Shown piece by piece: positions 25,901-37,900 of a DNA stretch of 64,000 nucleotides; positions within the stretch are counted from its first letter, which is position 1, and each line of letters opens with the position of its first letter. Under the pieces are notes generated by a model, which worked only from the letters and a program-made list of their open reading frames with translations, had not been told where the DNA came from and ran no database searches. The stretch is from Hymenolepis diminuta. Lineage: Eukaryota > Platyhelminthes > Cestoda > Cyclophyllidea > Hymenolepididae. The stretch spans positions 2,608,877-2,672,876 of the forward strand of contig CAADRB010000013.1 of NCBI GenBank assembly GCA_900708905.1, in the 5' to 3' direction. The position numbers and the translations under genes are program-made.

Positions 25901-28900
25901 GGAATAAAATTCTAAGTCGATCTTCTAACCTCAATTAAGTAAAGTTTATGAAATAGCAGCACGTCAAGTGACTGCTTATGCTAGTGCTGTACTCCCAATG
26001 CGATGTCTTCATGAGCTCTGCTTTAACTGTTTTTTTTCTCTTGTAGGTTTGACCATTGCAGTCCATATTCCTCAGGGAGTAACTAACGCATATATCAAGA
26101 AGGTCTCCCGAAGATCGACACCATATTCAGCAGACGCCTATGATGATTTCATGCTTTGTAAGATAATTTGATTAAAATAATTAGTAAATAAGTTTAACAT
26201 ATTTTACTTCATCATAAACCGGCTCCATATAACGCTAGATGTTAAATAAACAAGGATCAGATTGTATTCCTTGGGGACAAAGTTTCTTCAATAGTCTACA
26301 AACTTGATCAAATCCCATTTCTCCATTTTTAATAAATTATCATGTGTTTGAAAGCAGATTGACGTACTCTCTTTTTTATTAAATTTGCAGTGATCTTCGA
26401 AGAATTAAAGACGAGAATTCGCCGAGGAGAGACCAGAGAACCGTTCGCTGGAGCGGAACTCTACTATAGCGGTAGCCGAGGAAAGGAGGAAATTGTCTTT
26501 ATAAAAGGTCGAATCAACAAAAATGTTAACATTCTAGTAAGTTTTGCAGGTTTATATTTGCAAATACATATCTTCAAGGCTTATCGTTTTAGTATGCTGC
26601 ACNNNNNNNNNNNNNNNNNNNNNNNNAGGCTTATCATAGGGTTCGAATTATACGGCAGACAATATCTGACCAATTACAGCAAATATGGGAAATGAATATA
26701 TTCAACAAAAAAAATATTTTTCAATATTTTGATTGGCAGCTTAAACATGGAAAATTTTTTGAAAATTCTTGACTTTAAATCACTCTTTTCTTTTTGGATT
26801 ATTTTACTTCAATACATCCGTAATAATAACTTTAATCCAAATTACATCTGCCGTTTACCTCGAGTTAACAAACCATGTGTTCTTTTTGAAATTTGTGTAT
26901 TTTGTTTGCTTGTTTTGTTTCCTTTGATAAATTTTATCAACTTGCAGGAACAATAATTCGACAATATTTTTCCAGGTGAAAAAAGATCAAATATATTCTA
27001 GTGACTAACAATAATTTACGGGGTTGCACTCACTCTTCTTAACTTATCCAATTTCTTATAAGGTTTCTTTATAATTAAATATAAAATACCTAGAATTAGC
27101 ATGGAGTTAGTATCTCTGTGTATCTCTGTCATCACATACCCTTTTGCGTTTTCCCGTACTTTCCTAGAGTTCGTGAAAGGGATCAAAAGCAGGTAAACAC
27201 TTTGATTATTGAGTTAATAGAAAAATAGTTTGATTTTTCAAATTCGAATCATTGGTAATGATGTGGCGTTGTAGCACATTTTCCATGATAGAGCGTTCTA
27301 TCCGGTTAGAAATAAACTTTGTAGGAGATTGAGCAAAAGTTATACTAGATGTCAATTTTCAAGAGTGGAAAGGTTTTATTCCTCCGTTTGAAAATCCCGC
27401 ATTTCACAATTCTGTTTGATTTCATTGGAGATTACAAAAAGGCAAATGTATCAAGTTCAAAAGATTTATTGGAGGTTGATGGCACTCTCACCTTTAATGT
27501 CGTTGAGCTGAAATTGTTAGTAAGTATGAAGGCTCTAGTACAAAAGAGAGGTCCATTGCAACCTGAGGTATGTAGGAATCCAGATTTCAAGACTGATATC
27601 TTCTATTCCACTTTGTCTTCTCAGAAAGTATGTAATGAAGGCTATAAATCCCATGTTTGAATCCTGTATATATTACAGTCTTTAATAATATGATCAAAAT
27701 ACATTGTAAATGAATATCAATCCGGATTGTCTTATTTAAACATGCATATTTTGATAACCAGAAGAAATTTCGCATCAGAATGGATTATGTTTTAGAAGTA
27801 GCCGGGGGCTTTTTATAGAACACGATTGTTGGTTACTATTTGGTGACATTCACATATCTGACGATTTTTTTTTTCCACTTTTCGTACGGGCTAAAATTAG
27901 TTCCAATCCTCGCACTGGCGACAAATTCGATTCAAAGGTTAGAATGCGTATCTTCTTTAACACTAGCATTTCATAAGGCAATATGAATTTAATGACGTAA
28001 GCACTTTCTGAAATTTCGTAAATTCAAACCAAGCCAAGAAAGTGAATTTGAGAGAATTAAAATTGGGCTTTTCAATCTCGAAGAAGGTATTAATTGATAG
28101 CATGTGTTAAGTGTTTGTTCTTTTTCAGAAACAACTTTCTAAGAAAGAAACATGGCAAAAGGTATTGTATTGCTTAAAATTGTCGAAATTTCGTTAATAT
28201 GTTTTAAAATTTCATTTTTACTGTAATTTGGTCAATTTTCGATCTCATTGGTGTGTATTGGTATTGGTTAGGAGAATCTCTCTGGTGAATGAATTGCAAA
28301 CTGAAGTGCATAAATAGATAAGCATCACCAATTTTGATTTGATTAAATGAATGTCAACAGGGACTAACATTCAGGTCGCGCATTGTTTGAAAATTGTAAT
28401 AACAATTCATTTTTAATCTGAAAAATGCAAATTTTGTCGGTTTTTGTATGCTTTCAAAACGAAAATCTAAAAAATTACAAGTCCATCCAGAATTCGGATC
28501 AGTTGTTTTCCATTTTCTTTTCAGTGAATTATTTATTGTCAGGCGTTTGGTTATTCATATTTGTTTTTGTTTAGGATCCATTTAATTAATTTACATCTTG
28601 CATATTTCAGATTAGAGTTGAAAATAAGGACACTACCCAGCCTCTACCAAACGTGAATTATACCTACTACGTGGACAAAGGCTCAAGAGATCTTCGTTTT
28701 GATCCAAACGATTACCTATCTAGCGATCCCCTTCTTCGATTCCTTCGGTCACCACGGAAAGACACTCCTACTGAAGAGCCAACAGCAGACGGAAATTCAG
28801 TTTCCTATGCTCCACCGGTCGCAATTTATCAGCGAACTCCAGATGAACCCATTCGTTTTGAATGGAAAATGGATGAAGTTCCTAAAGAATGCACTAGCTG

Positions 28901-31900
28901 CTCTGGTAGGTCTGACGAAGTTTAATAATTTTGAAATTCTCCTATATAAAATAAATACCCCACCAGTGAACAAACGTTAACTGTACCTTTAAATTACTTT
29001 ACACCTCCCGTACATTGGCCCTCACTCGATTTTGTTCTCTCTTAATATATGTCCCCATATAATCACTGGCATCTTCCAGCCTATTATGATATTCGTAGAA
29101 GTTTATAGGGATAATCAATCTGCAGATGTAGTTACTTCCCAGTAGCGCCATAACTCACTTGTCAAGTTTGTTTAAATAAGCCGTTCACTTAGGAAAATAA
29201 TATGAAAATAAATTATTTAATGACCACACCAATTATTCATTGAAGTTTATTTTGTTTTCTCCTTGTAGGAATTGTGAAAAGCCATGCCTCCTGCTATCCA
29301 ATATTCAGTTCTGTAGCTGCAGCCAAACGTTATGGAATGCATCCCCTCCATCCAATAGCGGCCCGTTATTGTGGAGAAGAGTCCAGACCCGCTCCAGTTA
29401 CACGAAATTGCGCTGACTACTGTGGCGTACGATGGTCATGGAAGGAGGTGAACAACTCCAACGGTTCAGTTGGCCAAAATTCCTGTTCAGCGCGATGTGC
29501 AGAGGGAGTTTCTGAAGTCCGTTTCACAGCAGTATGTGAAGAAAAAGTTCAGGAGAGAGATTCTTCCTATATAGCTTGGAGAGAAAGCCCTCTGGGAGCA
29601 TACGCCTGTATCAAGGCGGAGCTAGGCGAACCACCCGAAGATCGAGTTATAACAAATAGATGTAGCGGAAGTTGTAGGCCTCTGCAATGGGTCTTTTCCG
29701 ACTGGCATGAGGTAGGTTTTAATGCTCATTTACCGCGAAATCGCAATCACATTGAACGTTTTTCCCCTCATTTGTTTCCGTCTCTAAAAACATAGTACTG
29801 TTTGCCTTTTTTGTACTGAGTCATTTCTGGTTAGACCCGCAATTTTTTCTGACCTAATTAAGGATTTAATCGCCTCTTATTTAGGAATGGCAAAATTGTT
29901 GCGTTTATTGTAAAGAATCTATAATTTTACTCGAGTTGGTACTTCGCCAAGCATTTTTTGTCTGTATCAATAACGTAATTGTAACTTTAGCAATAAAAAG
30001 TGAATGAAGTCCTCATTATGAAACAATATGGTAAAAAATTTACGCTCACATCTTACCGATATGGCTATTTACTCAGCTCATCAGTGCTTGTGACCGACTG
30101 ATTACTGATTAATTGTCATAGCGTTAGAATGCCGACTAAAATGATTCAGGGGGCTGGGCACATCCTTTGTAACGGAGTGGACAATGCACTTCCAGCAAGT
30201 GGTCTCTATGCTTGTATGTCATCTCTTGACGTTTAAATAATTAGTGAATGAACAAGACTATCACCGATCCAGTGGTGGTTTGACCTTCAACTGTCAATCG
30301 TACAAAAGAATGCTCTCGTTATAAATAGAAATTTGAGTTAAAAATACCCCAGATATTGCATTTTTAACCACTATTTTTATTCTAATTTGTTGGTTTATGG
30401 TATAAAATCATTCAAATGTGTATATACGGGTGTAGTTTAGTTCCTAATAGGGCACTTTTACTAAAGTCCTGAATAAATGCTGATTTAAACTAACTTTATT
30501 CATTTACATGTTAGTGTTCAGAACGCTGTGGATCAGGCTCAAAACAGAGAAGTGTAACTTGTGTGGACGATATGGGTGAACACTGGCCGCTAACAGAATG
30601 CCTGAATAGTATCCCCTCGGATTCCATGCGCACTCTAGATGGTGTTGATAATTATGTCGGTACAGAATCAGTCGAATGTTTCGAAGTTAGTGGATGTGGA
30701 GGCGAGTTCAAATGGATCACATCCGCATGGTCGGAGTGCAGACAGAATACTGCATACAGTGATATGGGAGCTCTTTGCTATTCTACTCTGCGACAAATGC
30801 TGTATGGGGAATCTCAGACCATCCCTAATGGTTCTTCTTTCACTGGAGTTCGATCTAGAACCGCAAAATGTGTTCTTGGCTCTGGATCCAACGAAGAAGA
30901 CCAACGAGAGGCTCCTGAACAGTACTGTGAACGTGCGGGTCTGTCTAAACCTTCAGAACAACAATCCTGTATCGCAGACTTTACCTGTTACAGATGGACT
31001 ACTGTTCATTTCTCTCAGGTACGTATAGATTCACTTAGCTTTTTGGTAATCATTTTACAAATAGTTGAAGTTAAGATTCTAAAGCGTTCCTGATTTTCAT
31101 CCTTATTTATCGCCATATACATTCGTATTCGATTCGCCTTTCTCTACCTTGGTTGCAGACTTTTACATTTAACTTAACTTTCCACATTATTTCCCAGGAA
31201 TACTGGTGCGGTTGAAAATGCATTAGTTTTTAATTCCAAAAGGAAATATTTAATCCGCGCAGTGGTATGCAAGAGCAATCGTGCGAGTGAAGGATGAAAA
31301 CAAAGTGGAATATTTTTTTATTATATATTAATATAAAGGTCATTTTCTTTATTCAGATTATCCGAGATTTTGTATGTTTATTTTAAGTAGTGCAGACCTT
31401 AAGGACCCATCTGGGAAAGTTAGAAGAACCAGTTCAGTACTTTCTTAATAATTGCCGGTTTAGGTAGAAAGCGGATTTTTAGAGATATTCACAGCTTCCA
31501 TTATCTTGTTTAAAATACACATGCCTAGGATTTTCGCTATTCAATTCAACAACTGATTGGTCTTGGCCTCCCCTTAGGTTTGTTTCTAATGTCTTACCGT
31601 GTGTATCTTATTGGTTCATTCTTTTTAATTAGTCTTCTATCTGTCGAGAGACTAGAATTGGGAACACTCACTAAAACGACCTCTTCAGCCTAAGAAGAAG
31701 GGCGATATTTGATAACTATGGTGGAAGTTATTGGTCAACCCGGACAAAACGATTTGGGACATTTGTGAATTAAGAATAGTGAAAGTGGAAATAAATATTT
31801 GAAATGATCCTTTACTATTCCGGTTAATTATTACCTGATTATCTACGCGTATAATACGCTCGCCAATGACGGTAAAATTTATTAGGGAGTTGAAAAAAAT

Positions 31901-34900
31901 CTCTTACAATTTGGTTTTTTGTAGTTATAATGAAAAATACATATGATCATTTTAAAATATAAATTGAACTGATATTTTTCTCATAATAAAAGGACCATTT
32001 ACCTACAAGGATCAGGAGACGCATATAGCGAAGAGAATATTTAGGGGTTTGGGTAAATAATTTTGCAGCAAACCGAATGGCCACCGAGGAGAAGTAGAAG
32101 AGGTTTAGGAGCAAGTATTTCAAATCTTCTATCAAAATTATTAATTTTTTAACTTGTTAATTTAAAATGAGTGAAATTTGAAGTTTTCATCATTGGAAAT
32201 AAGTTCTTGTTGTCCATAAAACTTTCCTGGATTCTGGAATAAATCTAACAGGACATAATTTCAAAGGCTACTGAGTAGATCAAATTTTCCAGAAATTAGC
32301 TCTGTATGCGACAGGATTTTGTTATTACTTCCCTCAAACGAGTCCTAATTCTTTCAGTAGGTGTATGAATCATACATCTGGAACTCCACGTGTTTGTAAG
32401 ATCGGGTGGTTGTTTCCCTTCATCCTCATTCCTACAGTTAATGCTAGATGGTGTATGCCAGGACTTACAATAAAAACTATAATGCTAGTACGTTAGTCCC
32501 GGTGTGGCGGGCGAGTGTGTCGCCAATTTTTTGTTAGTTTTGGGTATTGGTTTAAATTAGCACAAATTTTTTCGCGGTAATGGTTATTATTGTTATTTCA
32601 AGCGGCAAAGTAAAAATCACAACCTTTCATCATGAGAAAACGTCTAAACATACATAAATATTGCGGTATATGGTTTAGAAGAAAACTAGGAGAATCTCCC
32701 TTCGTATTGGTTCCAGTATATGCTTTCATGCTTTCTATATTTATCCCATTACTTTCTTCCCATCTCGAACATCAGAATACAGATGAGTGTTGATTGCCTC
32801 CTTTTATTTCAGTGTTCCACTTCCTGCGGCATGGGTCAACGTGTGGGCCAGCTCTCCTGCGAAGAGGTTAAAGTTTCTCACGATGGAACCCCAATTGTAA
32901 CTTCAGTGGGGGAGTCGGACTGTCTGTATCACCTTGGTACCAATGTCTCCTTGTTGATAGATGATCGAAATGACGATCCAACTGTCTTTATCGTTGAAAG
33001 TGGATCCATTGAAGAGCGAGAAGGTTTTCAACGGTCATCAAGTATTCGACCTCTGGCTTATTCACTCGGCAAACCAGTGATAGTGGCTTGTTCAAACCCT
33101 TCCTGTCGTAGTCGCAGCATCGAATGGGTGCCTGGTGAATGGTCTTCGGTTAGTGATGCTAGATTTTCCATTTGGTACTAATAATTTTTTTATAGCATCT
33201 GTATTTTTGTATGCATTCTTGGAACCTGATGATCACGTTTTACTCACATTTAAGTTTAGACGCATTTGACAGAGGTAAATTTGCAAGATCAGATTGTTGA
33301 ATCTTCATGGCTACACTAGGATTATTTTGTTCAAGATCAATATATATCAAATAACAGATGGGGAGTACATGGTTTTCACTCGATAGATGCTGTTGCTTAA
33401 TTTTGATTTTAAATAACCGTGGAGATGTCAAGGTAGATTGACGTCTCAGGTTTTTCCACCTCATTAGTTGTCCGCTTGGATGTCACTGTCGACGTGACCT
33501 GTTATCGCATTCTTCCCTGACGGGTTGTGGTATTTGATTTTATATGAACTTTTTTCTCAATTTCATTCCAACTTCGCCTGCATAACTGAAGTGTATGGGC
33601 GATATTTGATCAAATCAATGAAATTCATTTAAAATTTTTGGCAAAAAGAAGTAGCTTTCTATTGATTACCTTTTTGTAGAACATACTTCTTAGATTTTAT
33701 TTAATTAATATATATTCTCGAAGAGTTTACATGTTTTATACACTCTGAAAATTGATTTTTTACTTAAAAAGGTAAGATTTTGTCATTTCCCTTTATATGT
33801 CAGTTGTTTCTATCATTCTAATTTTTAATAAAAGTTTCTTATTTCAGTGTTCAGCTACTTGTGGATTTGGATATCAACGCCGATCCATTCGTTGCCTGCA
33901 GATGGAACGTCAAACTGGTGCATTTACAAAGGCAGAAACCGTAATTTCAGAGGAACCAGAGGCAGAATGTGCATCTAGGGGCCTATCAAGACCTCCTGAT
34001 ATGCGCCTCTGCGAGACAGCACCCTGTGTTAAATGGGTTTCTTCAGAATGGACCGAAGTAAGTTGCTTTTTTCTTGTTGCTATGTTTTCTTAATATTTGA
34101 AAACGGTGATGGTATTAAAGGATTTGTGATAGAGGAACTGGCTTTCTTTTCGCCTCAAAGAAGGAGTATTTCCTTTCAAAATGATTTACGTAATGCCGAC
34201 AGATCTACGCACGTGTACGAATTCTATGTCATCCATATTGAACCTGCCGCCGTTTCCCATATGCTCGCTCATTTGAACAAATGTTAACTGGAATTAACGT
34301 TATTTATATTTTTTCAGTGTCAGGGAACATGTGAATTGGGAACCCAAGAACGCCATATTAGATGTGTGAGACATACGTCAGTTTATACCAGCTCACCTGA
34401 AAGTGTCACTTGGCATAGTTCTGAAGTTCCTCCGGATACAAATAATATGGTCGTTGAACAGGAAGTGAGTCCATCTGCGTGCGAGTCTCAATCAAAACCC
34501 TTGGAAAAACGATCTTGTTTGTTATCCACCGACTGTCCATACTGGTATCAAGGTCCTTGGTCATCCGTGAGTCACTATCTCAAATCATACCCTATCATTT
34601 TATGGTGGATATTAACTGAATTTGCTTTCCTTTAGTGTTCGGCTACCTGCGGCGCCGGTCAGCGTTTCCGACGCGTTGACTGCCGTTTCCCTAATGGAAC
34701 AGTCCTCTATGTAAATAGAAGGATGTCGAGAGTGAGACGAAGGCGTGACCATTTAGCAATTTCTCGAGAACGTTTTAATGGACTCAAATGTCCGGAACCT
34801 AGGCCAGTAGATAATACAGAGTGTCAACTTGGACCCTGTCAAGAAAATAGACCATTTTGGTGGCCAGTTGTTTCAACTGCTGTGAGTTTTTCGAGAACTT

Positions 34901-37900
34901 TATTAACTCATCCATCCTTTTGGTCTTCAAGTGGTCCCTCCTTTTTTTCAGTGCATTGCAAATGGTTGTAATAGAGGCTACCAAGAAAGGGAGCTTCAAT
35001 GTTTAACACCATCATTTGTACAAGTTGATCCAAAGGAATGTGCTTATTCTCGAAAACCACGTGACAAGATTCCATGCACTAAGCGAGAATGTAAAACATA
35101 TCGGTGGAGGGCAGATTCGTGGACAAGGGTAAGCATTCAAAACAAATTAACTTAATTTCGAGATGGAGAAGCGGTTGAACAAACGATTTTGCTCAAACTT
35201 AGTGTCCATACGCCTGTGGTAAGCACTCAAGGTATCGAAACGTTCGATGTGTTGATGATCTTGGTGGGGAATACGCAGATCATCTTTGTCAAGCTCATCT
35301 ACGTCCGGATTCGTGGAGTCTGTGTCCTGACGCTTGTCCAGGTAACTGAAATTGTGAAATTTTTATGCAGAAAGAAGAGTAAGAATTATCATGTAGTTCA
35401 ACTTGTTTATCATCCAAAATGTTGGAGTAGGCTTTTCAGAGTTCTGCGAAAATCGTTAAATTAGTATATCATTCATGAATTAACAATACTACCAATACAA
35501 ACAACTTTCCCTCATCGGGCTTTTCAACTAGCTGGCTTTTCATTAGTTTCTAATGAAGAAGTAGCTTGACTTCTAAATCTTAGCTAGCTGTGGTCTGAAA
35601 TAAATTACACCGCGCGAATAAAGTAAATTGTTATTCTTTTCTGAGGTAGCTATGTTCTGTAGATTGCATACCAATATTTCCTAAAGTATTTCAAGCAAAC
35701 ATTGCAGTTCCACAATTTAGTCATCGAAAGGGTTAATTTGAGTTTTTATTATTACTTCGTGTCCTTTTCGGTGCGGGAACACCGGGTAGTGCACCTCGAA
35801 TATGTCAGCACATTTCAGTGTGGAGGATGAAAACCAGCTTTACACTTCAGGCGCGTATTTTTTTGGCAGATTTGTGCAAATTTAGACGCAGAAAGTACCA
35901 GAATTGGCTAGTGGGAACTGCGAAATAAAGACGACTTATTTCTCGCAAACTTTACTTATCCGGTCGGAATTTGAAGCATATTTTTCTTATTTAAAAATTG
36001 AAAATGGAGGGCAAACAATTTTTCATATCACTATATTTCCCTTCTTGTAAACAGTCATTTTATTTATTTATTTATTATAATGAATATTAAAGTGTTATAT
36101 TTATCTACAGCCGGGAAAAGGGAAAACCGGTGAATTGAGATACTCGAGCGGTTTACGTTCGGTTAATCAAAGACAGGTCGTAGCTTCTAATGAATGCACT
36201 TACATTGAATGCTGATTATGAGAAATTGTAGCGGCATTTTCAGCTTTACATCGACTTTGAACATTTTTGTATGTGAAATCTTTGCTTTTGATCACTACTC
36301 ATATAATTTCGTACTAATTTGTTAATCTTCCTCGCCTACTAGAAATCGTTTACTGCTCCCTTATACGACTAATTGACGTCTTTAAGTCAATACACACCGT
36401 GCAGTCATGTCAGCTCTTCCCGTCTTGTACCTTTGAAGTGTTGTCTAAGGTTTAGTGAACGATGTCATATCGTTGTGGAACATTCAATTTACACTTTCGC
36501 AATAATTTATTCTAAGAATAAATGCTAAGTGGCTTGATATCTAAAGAGAAGAACTCCGGATTTTAGAACTCTTTGTATACTTCATAGCTACAGTACAGTT
36601 AGTTGGTCTAAACTATGATTGGAGCTTGTTTAAATAAACAAACTCACGTTTAAATGCTTTAAATTGCATAGTACACCGTGCACAAGGTAGATTAAAATGA
36701 CATTTTCAAACTAGCTGATTTTCTTCGTCTCGAAATCACTTCATTAATTTAATGCTTGCTCAATAGAAGATATACTTGAAATGCTTACATTAGACTCTTA
36801 GTAAATTTGTTGAAAGGTCATTCAGACTGTGTCTTTGTACAATGCTTTACGATAGAGCTAATTTCCGGGTCAGAGTGATCATCAAGTGATATTTTACTTT
36901 TAAATATCACCTGGTTTTTGTCCTTTTAGTCGTAAAAGGTCCTTCGATCCTAAAGGGTAATTGTCACCTTCCTCGCCTAATGCCGTTCTTCACTTTCCAT
37001 CCTTTTGCTCTTTTCATATTGTCAAGAATGTCGTTTGTCGTATTTTTCATCTTTTCCTGGCTTAATTTTTTTAGATTACCCCATCAGCTGTTGGGATCAA
37101 AAACAACGTGATCCCTCTTCGACTGATGGTGTCTATGACATGACTGTGCATCGTCAAGTCGTTAAGGTAATTGTACTTTTTACCTTACCCTTAAGCTTTA
37201 TTTCATATTTACTGGGCAGCTTATTATTTTAAAATTGAAAACTTATTGCATTCTATTTTGGAAAATTTTTTTCTCGAATAATTGTCTTATTATCTATTGC
37301 CATGTTAAAATTGGATTCCTCTCTTTATAACGCTCGACACTGGTCTCTTTATTATAAACGGGTGGAATCTCTGAGGTACTTAATGGATGGAGGTTATCGA
37401 AAGTCTATTTGGAACTGTCTTTTATGGAGATTTGGTTTATTTTACTGCATTCACATGTAATGATATAGAGTAGTGATGCTTGTACCATGTGTATGTATAT
37501 ATGTAAAACACCCTGGTTGGATAATCTAGGCACTAAGTATTGGGAATATTGCGCTGCAAGGATTATTGAAACAAAGTCAACATAAAATGCGTTGAGGAGG
37601 GAGATTTGTTTAAAATAATACACAGTTGACATAGACTCTGACGTTCCAATACTCTTCATAAAGAATCACTCAATGGTCTGTCATAGAATAGATTAAGCAT
37701 GGCCTGTAAATTGAGGGTCAAACTGGTTTAAATCAATGGTAAAAGAGCCTTATTTATCAGCCTTTTTCTTTCTTTCTCTTTTCGGTGGATCAGATCTACT
37801 GCAGTGACATGGAGACTACCTATCCGAAGGAGTATCTGCCGTTGTATCATAGGAATTACGCGTCTATTCGTCATATTACAGAAATGTACGTTCTTCTGTT

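Noticed and set aside
30639..31028. 129-codon plus-strand frame
   Set aside because: It is the +1 shadow of ADAMTS exon 19, whose true frame carries the CSERCGSG repeat start and phase-consistent junctions.
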